A stretch of DNA of 64,000 bases. Source: SZUA-36 sp963801195. Its GTDB lineage: Bacteria; Pseudomonadota; Gammaproteobacteria; Xanthomonadales; SZUA-36. How positions within the stretch are numbered: the first letter of the stretch is position 1; each line of letters opens with the position of its first letter. Below, piece by piece: positions 25,862 through 34,483 of this stretch. Under the pieces are notes generated by a model, which was not told the origin of the DNA, did not search any database, and was given only the letters and a program-made list of their open reading frames with translations. The position numbers and the translations under genes were made by a program. Location of the stretch: the NCBI GenBank assembly GCA_963801195.1, contig CAWDDX010000005.1:310001-374000 (forward strand), written 5' to 3'.

Positions 25862-26484
25862 ACATAGGTCTCACAGACCGTGCATTGCACCAGTATTCTG
25901 AGTTCCGGCGCCGGACAGGTGCGACTGGGCGCCGGGCTGGACTGAAATCAATAGCCATAGCTATTGGTTGAAGGAAGCTCAAGTTCTGGACTATCTTGTA
26001 TTTTATCAAACACATAGGTCTCACAGACCGTGCATTGCACCAGTATTCTGAGTTCCGGCGCCGGACAGGTGCGACTGGGCGCCGGGCTGGACTGAAATCA
26101 ATAGCCATAGCTATTGGTTGAAGGAAGCTCAAGTTCTGGAATATCTTGTATTTTATCAAACACATAGGTCTCACAGACCGTGCATTGCACCAGTATTCTG
26201 AGTTCCGGCGCCGGACAGGTGCGACTGGGCGCCGGGCTGGACTGAAATCAATAGCCATAGCTATTGGTTGAAGGAAGCTCAAGTTCTGGACTATCTTGTA
26301 TTTTATCAAACACATAGGTCTCACAGACCGTGCATTGCACCAGTATTCTGAGTTCCGGCGCCGGACAGGTGCGACTGGGCGCCGGGCTGGACTGAAATCA
26401 ATAGCCATAGCTATTGGTTGAAGGAAGCTCAAGTTCAGTCGTACCTGGACAAGCCAGAACCAGGATACTGGTGTAATGCACGGT
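25862..26484 (-). repeat. four-copy 150-bp tandem array between parE and parC
   Basis: Copies begin at 25862, 26012, 26162 and 26312 with a period of exactly 150 bases and almost no differences. Each contains a GC-rich inverted segment (TTCCGGCGCCGGA region) and the palindromic CAATAGC-CATA-GCTATTG. Copy 4 has a different tail that ends in an inverted repeat of the array start: about 24 of 28 bases match between the left end (CAGACCGTGCATTGCACCAG) and the right end on the other strand. The array fills the gap between the parE stop (26486) and the parC start (25812). It is the amplified form of the element at 20965-21110. Confidence 0.93.
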
Positions 26485-26485
26485 C

Positions 26486-28369
26486 TCAAATAGTTGCAAG
26501 GTCACCCTTGTCCTCTAACCAGGTCTTGCGGTCCGAAGCGCGTTTTTTACCCAGCAGCATATCCATCATCTTGTTGGTTTCGTGTTCACTGTCAATGGTC
26601 AGTTGCACCAGGCGACGCGTATCCGGATTTATCGTGCTTTCGCGCAATTGCAGCGGATTCATTTCACCCAGTCCCTTGAAACGGGTTTCCAGGATTTTAC
26701 CTTTCTTTTTCTCGGCTATGATCACGTCCATGATCGCCTGCCGTTCTTCCGCATCCAGCGCATAGTGGACTTCCTTACCGACGTCAATACGGTACAAGGG
26801 TGGCATGGCGACAAAAACATGACCGGTCTCGACCAGTGCGTGGAAGTGCTTCAGGAACAGGGCGCAGAGCAAGGTTGCGATGTGCAGGCCGTCCGAGTCC
26901 GCGTCGGCGAGGATAATGACCTTGCCGTAACGAAGTTCGGAAATTGCCTCGGAGCCGGGGTCTACACCGATTGCGACTGAAATATCATGGACTTCCTGGT
27001 TGGCCAGCACGGCATCGGATTCCACTTCCCAGGTATTGAGGATTTTACCGCGTAACGGCAGTATGGCCTGGTATTCGCGATTCCTTGCCTGCTTGGCCGA
27101 ACCGCCGGCCGAATCACCTTCGACCAGGAATAATTCCGTCAGCGTCAGATCCTGTGAACTGCAATCGGCGAGCTTGCCTGGCAGGGCGGGGCCTGAGGTG
27201 ATCTTTTTCCGTACGACCTGGCGGTTTTTCTTCATGCGTCTTTGCGCATTGGATATCGCCAGCGTGGCAATGGCCTCGCCGTCGTTGACATTTTTGTTCA
27301 GCCACAGGCTGAAGGCGTCCTTGACCACGCCTGAAACAAACGTAGCCGTGGCCCGCGATGACAGGCGCTCCTTGGTTTGACCGCTGAACTGGGGGTCTGT
27401 CATCTTGACTGACAGGATGTAGGCGATCTTGTCCCAGATATCCTCCGGCGCCAGGCGCACACCCCGTGGTAACAGGTTGTGCATTTCACAAAACTCGCGC
27501 AGCGCGTCAACCAGGCCGGTACGCAGACCGTTGACGTGGGTGCCGCCTTGCACCGTGGGAATCAGGTTGACATAACTCTCCTGCAACTGGCCGCCATCGG
27601 GTAACCAGCAAAGCGCCCAGCAGACCTCCGAATCCGTGCCTTTCATGTCACCCGTGAAGGGGTGTGCGGGCAGCCTGGTCAATCCCAGTGTCTCGCTGTG
27701 CAGGTAATCTTCGAGACCCTGGTTGAATTGCCACTCTTCCTTTTCGCCGGTCCTGGCAATGCACAATGTGACGTGCAAGCCGGGGCAAAGCACCGCCTTG
27801 GCGCGCAGCAGGTGTCGTAATGACTTGTAGGATATTTTCGGGCTGTCGAAGTACTTCGGGTCCGGCCAGAAACGGATGCGTGTACCGGTATTGCGCTGGC
27901 CCACGCTGCCAACCACCTTGAGTTCGCTGATTTTCAGGCCGTCCTGCAGCGCCATGTGGTATTCCTGGCCATCGCGCTTGATCCAGATCTGGAGATCGGT
28001 GGACAGGGCATTGACCACCGAAACGCCCACGCCATGCAGGCCGCCCGCGAACTGGTAATTCTCGTTGGAAAATTTGCCACCGGCATGCAAACGCGTCAGG
28101 ATCAGTTCGACACCGGTAATGCCGTGCTCCGGGTGGATATCGACCGGCATGCCGCGGCCGTTGTCCGTCACCTCGACCGAGCCGTCTTCGTGCATCAGAA
28201 CTTCGATGTCCTTGCAGTAACCCGCAAGCGCTTCGTCGACGCTGTTGTCGATGACTTCCTGGACGAGATGATTGGGCTGGCTGGTGTCGGTGTACATGCC
28301 GGGGCGGCGTTGTACGGGTTCTAGACCTGTCAGGACTTCGATGTCCCGGGCCTGGTACTGTTTGCTCAT
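26486..28369 (-). CDS. parE: DNA topoisomerase IV subunit B
   Basis: ATPase subunit of topoisomerase IV. 627 residues: GHKL ATPase domain (ARDIEVLTGLEPVQRRPGMY at the N-terminus; EVIDNSVDEALAGYC; VTDNGRGMPVD; GGLHGVGVSVVNALS), transducer domain, and Toprim domain with LFLVEGDSAGGSAKQ and the metal-binding DADSDG. The length matches ParE, not the longer GyrB. It is transcribed toward parC, but the two are separated by the 150-bp repeat array, which could form structure in a joint transcript. Confidence 0.96.
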   Translation of the reverse strand: MSKQYQARDIEVLTGLEPVQRRPGMYTDTSQPNHLVQEVIDNSVDEALAGYCKDIEVLMHEDGSVEVTDNGRGMPVDIHPEHGITGVELILTRLHAGGKFSNENYQFAGGLHGVGVSVVNALSTDLQIWIKRDGQEYHMALQDGLKISELKVVGSVGQRNTGTRIRFWPDPKYFDSPKISYKSLRHLLRAKAVLCPGLHVTLCIARTGEKEEWQFNQGLEDYLHSETLGLTRLPAHPFTGDMKGTDSEVCWALCWLPDGGQLQESYVNLIPTVQGGTHVNGLRTGLVDALREFCEMHNLLPRGVRLAPEDIWDKIAYILSVKMTDPQFSGQTKERLSSRATATFVSGVVKDAFSLWLNKNVNDGEAIATLAISNAQRRMKKNRQVVRKKITSGPALPGKLADCSSQDLTLTELFLVEGDSAGGSAKQARNREYQAILPLRGKILNTWEVESDAVLANQEVHDISVAIGVDPGSEAISELRYGKVIILADADSDGLHIATLLCALFLKHFHALVETGHVFVAMPPLYRIDVGKEVHYALDAEERQAIMDVIIAEKKKGKILETRFKGLGEMNPLQLRESTINPDTRRLVQLTIDSEHETNKMMDMLLGKKRASDRKTWLEDKGDLATI

Positions 28370-28482
28370 GTAGCTCCGTTTTCCGGTATGTTTTTTAGTG
28401 CGTGAACTGATTACAGAACAGGAAACACATTCGGGCCGATTTTAGCCTCAAATTTCAATCATCCTGAATTATACGCGTGAAT

Positions 28483-29022
28483 TCAATTCGATTTATGCCC
28501 GAAATTGAATCCGACGGTCCACGTCAGTGCCGCAGTTCCCAGGATCTGCATTTCGGTGAACACCCGTTTGTACTTCAGACCGATTGCCGGCACGATCGCC
28601 GGCGCCACGCCGAGACCGTTTAATGGAATCTTGTCTTCGTAGGGGTCTTTATAGCCATGTAAAACCCCGGCGGTCAGCTTTACATAGGCCCAGTCGGTCT
28701 TGAACAGGGGCCAGGAGTAGCCCGCGTACAGGTATTGGCTGGGCTGGCCAAACGAATTGTCGAAATAGCCAAAGCCAAATATCCATTTGTTGGTGGTTTG
28801 AAATTCGAGATTGAGCAGCTTGGAATTGCTGACGTGGTCCGGGTCGGTACTCCAGTGGTAGGTGTAGATCGACGTCTGGAAACGCCACTCGTCAATGTCC
28901 ATCGCGCTGGCGTTTTGCGCGGCAAATAAAAGCAGCATTGCCAGGCCTGATAATCTGAGTATTTTTGCGCTGGTTGTGGTGCGCTTCGGCAGGCTGCTTC
29001 CGAGCTTGTTTTCAGGGTTCAT
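28483..29022 (-). CDS. small predicted outer-membrane beta-barrel protein
   Basis: About 179 residues from ATG at 29022, opening with a basic segment and a hydrophobic signal (ILRLSGLAMLLLFAAQNASA). The mature part alternates aromatic and polar residues as in beta-barrels (YLYAGYSWPLF, WAYVKLTAGVLHGY) and closes with a strand ending LTWTVGFNFG near the C-terminus. The block KIPLNGLGVAPAIVPAIGLKYK resembles a family often labelled sn-glycerol-3-phosphate transporter and the barrel of PagP; neither role is shown. An in-frame start at 29115 adds 31 residues before the signal and is disfavoured. It is divergent from pyrG. Confidence 0.6.
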   Translation of the reverse strand: MNPENKLGSSLPKRTTTSAKILRLSGLAMLLLFAAQNASAMDIDEWRFQTSIYTYHWSTDPDHVSNSKLLNLEFQTTNKWIFGFGYFDNSFGQPSQYLYAGYSWPLFKTDWAYVKLTAGVLHGYKDPYEDKIPLNGLGVAPAIVPAIGLKYKRVFTEMQILGTAALTWTVGFNFGHKSN

Positions 29023-29125
29023 TATAATTTTTACGCAAGGTGTGAATAAGCTGCACTTTTTAACATAGATTGCATTTGGCATAAAGAAGAACAATTCTTT
29101 GTTCGCCTTCGACACGGGCGGTACG

Positions 29126-29131
29126 TATAAT
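29126..29131 (+). promoter_or_regulatory. -10 element for pyrG
   Basis: A perfect TATAAT lies 53 bases before the pyrG ATG. No strong -35 is seen; TTCGCC at 29102-29107 is the best match at 18 bases. Between it and pyrG, CAATCATTAAGCA occurs twice in tandem (29150-29162, 29163-29175), giving a leader with a duplicated segment. Confidence 0.45.
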
Positions 29132-29184
29132 GGTGTTCCAGAACTAATTCAATCATTAAGCACAATCATTAAGCAGGTTCTGGC

Positions 29185-30837
29185 ATGACATCATTTATCT
29201 TCGTTACCGGCGGCGTCGTTTCCTCATTGGGCAAAGGACTGTCCGCTGCATCCCTGGCCGCCATACTCGAATCACGCGGTGTGAAAGTCACCATGGTCAA
29301 GCTTGACCCGTACATCAACGTCGATCCGGGCACTATGAGCCCGTTCCAGCATGGCGAGGTTTACGTGACCGAAGACGGCGCCGAGACCGACCTCGACCTG
29401 GGTCACTATGAAAGATTCATCAGCACGCGCATGAGTCAGCTGAATAACTACACCACCGGCCGTATTTACAACAACGTCATCGCCCGTGAACGCCGGGGCG
29501 ACTACCTTGGCGGTACCGTCCAGGTGATTCCGCATATCACCGACGAGATCAAGAAGAACGTGGTGCGGGCCGCCGAAGGTTATGACGTCGCGATGATAGA
29601 GATCGGTGGTACGGTGGGTGATATCGAGTCGCTGCCGTTTCTCGAGGCGATCAGGCAACTGGGTGTTGAATACGGCAGGCAGGCCCTGTTCATGCATCTG
29701 ACCCTGGTGCCGTATCTGAAAGCCGCGAACGAGATCAAGACAAAACCGACCCAGCACTCCGTCAAGGAATTGCGTTCCATCGGTATCGCTGCCGACGTGA
29801 TCCTGGCCCGCTGCGAGCGTGATATTTCCGAGGAAGAACGGGACAAGATCGCCCTGTTTACCAATGTGCCGAAAAAGGCTGTCATTACCGCACTGGATGC
29901 ACGGGAAAGTATTTATGAAATCCCGCTGTTGCTGCATGAACAGGGTCTGGACGATATCGTCGTCGAGCGTCTGGGTCTCAAGGCCGGCAAGGCAGATCTT
30001 TCCAGGTGGGAAGCCGTCGTGGACCGCCTGAGCCATACCCGGCACGAGGTCAGTGTCGCGCTGGTCGGCAAGTATGTCGATCACGCCGATGCCTACAAAT
30101 CACTGACCGAGGCAATTGCTCACGGTGGCTTGCGCCAGCGTATCAAGGTCAACATCCTGCGGATCGATTCTGAACTGATCGAAGAAGAAGGTATCAAATG
30201 CCTCGACGGCGCCGACGCGATGATTGTTCCGGGCGGTTTTGGCGAACGCGGTTTTGAAGGCAAGGTAATGGCAATCCGCTACGCGCGTGAAAACAATATC
30301 CCTTACCTCGGCATATGCTATGGCATGCAGGCCGCGGTGGTTGAATTCGCACGTAACGTCTGCGGTCTCGGAGACGCCAACAGCACAGAAATCAACAAGC
30401 ACACCAGCGCGCCGGTCATCGGCCTGATCACCGAGTGGCTGGATGCATCGGGGAACGTTGAAAAACGCTCGGAAGACTCTGACCTGGGTGGCACCATGCG
30501 CCTGGGTGGTCAGCGCTGCCGCTTGCGGCCTGGTTCACTGGCGCACAGGTTATATGGTCAGGACATCATTACCGAGCGTCACCGTCACCGTTATGAATTC
30601 AACAATCATTACCGGGATATCCTGCAGAAGAACGGGATGCTCCTATCCGGTCATTCGATGGATGAAACGCTGGTCGAGATCGTTGAAATCCCTTCACACC
30701 CGTGGTTCCTGGGTTGTCAGTTCCACCCCGAATTCACATCCACACCTCGCGATGGCCACCCCCTGTTCACCGGCTTTATCGAAGCGGCTCTGAAGTCTCA
30801 GCAAGGTGATCTGCCCGCGGTAGTTGCCAGCCTGTGA
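29185..30837 (+). CDS. pyrG: CTP synthase
   Basis: Makes CTP from UTP, ATP and glutamine. 550 residues: synthetase domain with the P-loop-like GGVVSSLGKGLSAASLA (8-24), VKLDPYINVDPGTMSP, and a class I glutamine amidotransferase domain with nucleophile Cys378 in YLGICYGMQ and the His/Glu of the HPEFTS block near the end. AGG sits 7 bases before the ATG. The stop overlaps the GTG start of kdsA (GTGA), so the two are coupled. The order pyrG-kdsA-eno is standard for gammaproteobacteria. Confidence 0.97.
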   Translation: MTSFIFVTGGVVSSLGKGLSAASLAAILESRGVKVTMVKLDPYINVDPGTMSPFQHGEVYVTEDGAETDLDLGHYERFISTRMSQLNNYTTGRIYNNVIARERRGDYLGGTVQVIPHITDEIKKNVVRAAEGYDVAMIEIGGTVGDIESLPFLEAIRQLGVEYGRQALFMHLTLVPYLKAANEIKTKPTQHSVKELRSIGIAADVILARCERDISEEERDKIALFTNVPKKAVITALDARESIYEIPLLLHEQGLDDIVVERLGLKAGKADLSRWEAVVDRLSHTRHEVSVALVGKYVDHADAYKSLTEAIAHGGLRQRIKVNILRIDSELIEEEGIKCLDGADAMIVPGGFGERGFEGKVMAIRYARENNIPYLGICYGMQAAVVEFARNVCGLGDANSTEINKHTSAPVIGLITEWLDASGNVEKRSEDSDLGGTMRLGGQRCRLRPGSLAHRLYGQDIITERHRHRYEFNNHYRDILQKNGMLLSGHSMDETLVEIVEIPSHPWFLGCQFHPEFTSTPRDGHPLFTGFIEAALKSQQGDLPAVVASL

Positions 30838-31667
30838 ATTTGTGTGGATTTGAAGCCGGACTGGACCAGCCATTTTTTCTGATCGCCGGCCCCTGCGTTA
30901 TCGAATCCGAACAACTGGCGCTGGAAACCGCCACTCAATTGAAGGAGATAACCGCGCGTCTCGGCATTTCCTTCATTTACAAGTCTTCATTCGACAAGGC
31001 CAACCGCTCCTCCATCGACAGTTTTCGGGGTCCGGGCATGGATGAGGGTTTGCGGATACTGCAGAAAGTCAAGGATCAGACCGGCGTGCCGGTTTTGACA
31101 GACGTACACGAAGATACGGATATCCGAGCCGTGGCAGAGGTGGCGGACGTGTTGCAGACCCCGGCTTTTTTATGCCGGCAGACCAATTTCATCACCCGGG
31201 TCGCATCTGCGGGGTTGCCGGTCAATATCAAGAAGGGTCAGTTTTTATCTCCATGGGAAATGAAAAATGTATCTGACAAGGCGAAGAGCACCGGTAACGG
31301 GCAGATCATGGTCTGTGAACGGGGTGTTTCATTCGGTTATAACAACCTGGTTTCGGACATGCGCTCACTGGCGGTGATGCGCAACACCGGCTGCCCCGTC
31401 GTGTTCGATGCCACCCACTCCGTGCAGTTGCCGGGCGGCCGTGGTGATTCTTCCGGCGGGCAGCGCGAATTTATCCCGGTGCTGGCGCGTGCGGCGATTG
31501 CCGCAGGTGTTTCGGGCCTTTTCATGGAAACCCATCCGGACCCCGCCAACGCAAAAAGCGATGGCCCCAATGCGTGGCCGCTAGACCGCATGGAAGACCT
31601 GTTAACAACACTTAAGAAACTTGATGAGGCGGCCAAGGCCGGTCAGTTTCCTGAACAATTAATCTAA
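30834..31667 (+). CDS. kdsA: 3-deoxy-D-manno-octulosonate 8-phosphate synthase
   Basis: Condenses phosphoenolpyruvate with arabinose 5-phosphate for the Kdo of lipopolysaccharide. 277 residues with the DAHP/KDO8P barrel motifs: FFLIAGPCVIES (14-25), SFDKANRSS, VLTDVHED, FLCRQT and a C-terminal METHPDPANAKSDGPN. The N-terminus is GTG at 30834, fixed by the 4-base overlap with pyrG. It implies a Gram-negative cell with lipopolysaccharide. The Cys of metal-dependent forms is absent from the usual N-terminal site (the PCVIES Cys is general), so the metal-independent E. coli-type is likely. Confidence 0.96.
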   Translation: MNLCGFEAGLDQPFFLIAGPCVIESEQLALETATQLKEITARLGISFIYKSSFDKANRSSIDSFRGPGMDEGLRILQKVKDQTGVPVLTDVHEDTDIRAVAEVADVLQTPAFLCRQTNFITRVASAGLPVNIKKGQFLSPWEMKNVSDKAKSTGNGQIMVCERGVSFGYNNLVSDMRSLAVMRNTGCPVVFDATHSVQLPGGRGDSSGGQREFIPVLARAAIAAGVSGLFMETHPDPANAKSDGPNAWPLDRMEDLLTTLKKLDEAAKAGQFPEQLI

Positions 31668-31692
31668 ACTGAATATTTGAGAGAACTATTTC

Positions 31693-32973
31693 ATGACACG
31701 TATTAAAACATTACATGCCCGACAAATCCTCGACTCCAGGGGCAACCCGACGCTCGAAGCAGAAATGACATTGGAATCCGGTGCGTTCGGACGCGCTGCG
31801 GTTCCGTCCGGCGCTTCCACCGGTTCGCGTGAGGCCATTGAACTGCGTGACCAGGACCCGTCCCGCTTCGGTGGAAAAGGCGTCATGAAGGCGGTCGTCA
31901 ATGTCAACGGTGAAATCGCCGCAAAGCTGTGCGGCATGGATGCCGGTGACCAGGGCGCGCTAGACCAGGCGTTGATTGACCTGGACGGAACCGAAAATAA
32001 ATCCAGGCTGGGCGCCAATGCGCTGTTGGGCGCATCACTGGCCCACGCACACGCGATGGCAAACCATAGCAAGCAGCCTTTGTGGTCATGGTTGAGCGAC
32101 GGCAAGGCCACGGAACTGCCCGTTCCCCAGATGAACATCATCAATGGCGGTGCGCATGCCGATAACAATGTCGATGTCCAGGAATTCATGATTGTGCCTG
32201 CGGGCTTCAGCGCTTTCTCCGAGGCATTGCGCTGCGGTACTGAAGTATTTCATTCGCTGAAATCCGTGATCAGCGGGCGTGGTCTTTCGACAGCGGTAGG
32301 CGACGAGGGCGGTTTCGCGCCGGAATTCCCATCCAACGAGGCGGCGATCGAAGCCGTGCTCGAGGCGATTGAACTGGCAGGTTACGCGGTGGGTAAAGAC
32401 GTGTACCTGGGCGTTGATGTCGCCGCCTCGGAATTTTATCGTGGCAACATGTATCACTTTGCGTCCGAGAACCGTTCGTTTACCTCGCAGGAGTTTGCCG
32501 AATATCTCGATGGCTGGTTGGGGCAGTACCCGATCATCAGTATCGAGGACGGAATGGCGGAAAATGACTGGGATGGCTGGGTGATACACTCGCAGCTATC
32601 CGCCGGCAAAGTCCAGTTGGTGGGGGATGACCTGTTTGTGACCAATACCGGGATTTTTGCCCGGGGCATTGAAATGAATATTGCCAATTCCATCCTGATC
32701 AAGCTGAACCAGATCGGCACCTTGACCGAAACGATGAATGCGCTCGACATGGCGGCGAAGGCGGGTTACTCGGCGGTCATTTCGCACCGTTCGGGGGAAA
32801 CCGAGGACACCACCATTGCCGACCTGGCGGTTGCCAGCTCCGCGACGCAGATCAAGACCGGATCGCTGTGCCGGTCAGACCGGGTGTCGAAGTACAACCA
32901 GCTGCTGCGGATCGAAGAAGCCTTGGGTGACAAGGCGCACTATGCCGGAACCGGTGCATTCAAATACCTCTAA
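31693..32973 (+). CDS. eno: enolase
   Basis: Glycolytic 2-phosphoglycerate dehydratase and part of the RNA degradosome in relatives. 426 residues: N-terminal ARQILDSRGNPTLEAE, PSGASTGSREAIELRD loop, the acid/base Glu of GDEGGFAPEFPS, the metal ligands in the GVDVAASEF, SIEDGMAENDW and VGDDLFVTN segments, and the catalytic Lys near 337 in LIKLNQIGTLTE. The C-terminal SHRSGETEDTTIADL is the enolase signature. It follows kdsA by 25 bases, and ftsB begins 2 bases after its stop. Confidence 0.97.
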   Translation: MTRIKTLHARQILDSRGNPTLEAEMTLESGAFGRAAVPSGASTGSREAIELRDQDPSRFGGKGVMKAVVNVNGEIAAKLCGMDAGDQGALDQALIDLDGTENKSRLGANALLGASLAHAHAMANHSKQPLWSWLSDGKATELPVPQMNIINGGAHADNNVDVQEFMIVPAGFSAFSEALRCGTEVFHSLKSVISGRGLSTAVGDEGGFAPEFPSNEAAIEAVLEAIELAGYAVGKDVYLGVDVAASEFYRGNMYHFASENRSFTSQEFAEYLDGWLGQYPIISIEDGMAENDWDGWVIHSQLSAGKVQLVGDDLFVTNTGIFARGIEMNIANSILIKLNQIGTLTETMNALDMAAKAGYSAVISHRSGETEDTTIADLAVASSATQIKTGSLCRSDRVSKYNQLLRIEEALGDKAHYAGTGAFKYL

Positions 32974-32975
32974 AT

Positions 32976-33293
32976 ATGCGTATCGTTACCCTGATACTGT
33001 TAATCCTCTTCGTGTTGCTGCAATTCAGGTTGTGGTTGGGAGAGGGCGGTTTCAGGGAGGTGGCGCGTCTGGAAACGCGGGTTGAAAACCAGCGCCAGAA
33101 GAACGAAGACCTGTTGCAACGCAATGCCGAGTTACAGGCTGAAGTGGAAGACCTTCGTGATCGCCTGGATGCGGTTGAGGAAAGGGCGCGTAATGAACTG
33201 GGGCTGATCAAGCCAAATGAAGAGTTTTACCAGGTGGTGCCGCCGCCGCCCGGTAATCTTCAAACAGAAGAAAAAAATGGAGAGGGCACGTGA
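32976..33293 (+). CDS. ftsB: cell division protein FtsB
   Basis: 105-residue bitopic membrane protein of the divisome, partner of FtsL and FtsQ. One N-terminal transmembrane helix (about 3-20, IVTLILLILFVLLQFRLW) then a periplasmic leucine-zipper coiled coil (about 30-75, EVARLETRVENQRQKNEDLL) and an ELGLIKPNEEFYQV tail, the FtsB signature. The position between eno and ispD is the usual one. Its stop overlaps the ispD GTG start by 4 bases. Confidence 0.95.
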   Translation: MRIVTLILLILFVLLQFRLWLGEGGFREVARLETRVENQRQKNEDLLQRNAELQAEVEDLRDRLDAVEERARNELGLIKPNEEFYQVVPPPPGNLQTEEKNGEGT

Positions 33294-33997
33294 GTACAGC
33301 ATCCGTTCATGTTTTGATCCCGGCCGCCGGTACCGGCGCACGTTATGGTGGCGCTACCTTGAAGCAATACCTTCCGCTGTGCGGCAAGGCCGTGATGGCA
33401 CATTCGATCAACGCATTCCGCTTTCATCCGATGATAAGCAGTATCACGGTGATATTGGCCGAAAACGATCAGTTTTTCGAATCTGCGTTAGGTGCGTTGA
33501 CCTCTGCGGTGAATACCGTTACGGGTGGAGAAACGCGCGAGCATTCGGTGCGCAATGGCCTGCGCTATCTTGCTGAGAACTATTCCGAAAACGATTGGGC
33601 GCTCGTGCATGATGCGGCGCGGCCGTGCTTGTCAGCCTCCCGGCTTGAGCGATTTCTGGAACAGGGGTTGGCATCCGCGTCCGGGGCCATTCTGGCGGTG
33701 CCCGTGGGTGATACGCTCAAGCGGGGAGGTGACTCGCAAGAGATCATCGCCACGGTCGACAGAAACGGATTATGGGCCGCCCAGACCCCCCAGCTTTTCC
33801 GTATCGGCGCATTGGCATCGGCCATCGATGCAGCGCACGCGGCCGGTTGTGAATTAACCGACGAGGCGTCTGCCATGGAATTTGTCGGCGTCAAGCCGTT
33901 GCTTGTCATGGGCTCCGCCGCAAATATCAAGATTACCTATTCCAGCGACCTGGCGATCGCCGAAGCGCTGTTGGCGCGTAACGAAGTATCCTCCTGA
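33290..33997 (+). CDS. ispD: 2-C-methyl-D-erythritol 4-phosphate cytidylyltransferase
   Basis: Transfers CMP to methylerythritol 4-phosphate in isoprenoid precursor synthesis. 235 residues with the nucleotide-binding VLIPAAGTGARYGG (8-21, Gly-rich with the conserved Arg), HDAARPCL, and the C-terminal LTDEASAMEF and NIKITYSSDL. The GTG start overlaps the ftsB stop by 4 bases. ispF follows after 6 bases; the two act one step apart in the MEP pathway. Confidence 0.96.
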   Translation: MSTASVHVLIPAAGTGARYGGATLKQYLPLCGKAVMAHSINAFRFHPMISSITVILAENDQFFESALGALTSAVNTVTGGETREHSVRNGLRYLAENYSENDWALVHDAARPCLSASRLERFLEQGLASASGAILAVPVGDTLKRGGDSQEIIATVDRNGLWAAQTPQLFRIGALASAIDAAHAAGCELTDEASAMEFVGVKPLLVMGSAANIKITYSSDLAIAEALLARNEVSS

Positions 33998-34003
33998 GTT
34001 GAT

Positions 34004-34483
34004 GTGAAAATACGTGTCGGTCAAGGTCTGGATGTACACGCGTTTACCGCGGGCGATCATGTTGTGCTGGGGGGTGTGCGGATCGCACACGAACAGGCGC
34101 TGGCGGCCCATTCCGATGGCGATGTCGTCCTGCATGCCCTGTGTGACGCGATGCTGGGGGCGGCGGCGTTGGGTGACATAGGCCGGCATTTTCCACCCTC
34201 GGAATCACGCTGGGAGGGCGCGGACAGCCGCGATTTGCTTCGCCGGGTGGACTTGATGCTGAAACGTGACGGCTGGTCAATGGTCAATGCCGATATCACG
34301 CTGGTGTGTGAGCGGCCCAGGATCGCGCCCCATGCCGAACAGATGAGGTCGAATATCGCCGCCGATCTCGGTATTGATGTGAGCGATGTATCGATCAAGG
34401 CCACCACCACCGAAGGCCTGGGCTTTTGTGGCCGGGGTGAGGGCATTACCGCTCTGGCAGCCGTCCTGATAAAGGGCTGGTAG
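34004..34483 (+). CDS. ispF: 2-C-methyl-D-erythritol 2,4-cyclodiphosphate synthase
   Basis: Cyclises CDP-methylerythritol 2-phosphate, releasing CMP, as a trimer with zinc. 159 residues: IRVGQGLDVHAF carries the Asp-X-His metal ligands (9 and 11), then AHSDGDVVLHALCDAMLGAAALGDIGRHFP holds the third His and the active-site loop, and ATTTEGLGFCGRGEGI the C-terminal block. Start is GTG at 34004; the ATG one base pair to the left is closed by an immediate stop. truD begins right after the stop. Confidence 0.97.
   Translation: MKIRVGQGLDVHAFTAGDHVVLGGVRIAHEQALAAHSDGDVVLHALCDAMLGAAALGDIGRHFPPSESRWEGADSRDLLRRVDLMLKRDGWSMVNADITLVCERPRIAPHAEQMRSNIAADLGIDVSDVSIKATTTEGLGFCGRGEGITALAAVLIKGW

Noticed and set aside
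25839..26489. A long open frame on the minus strand spanning the 150-bp tandem repeats
   Set aside because: The period of 150 is a multiple of three, so one frame stays open through all copies by arithmetic. Mismatches with the single copy at 20965-21110 show no codon-position bias.
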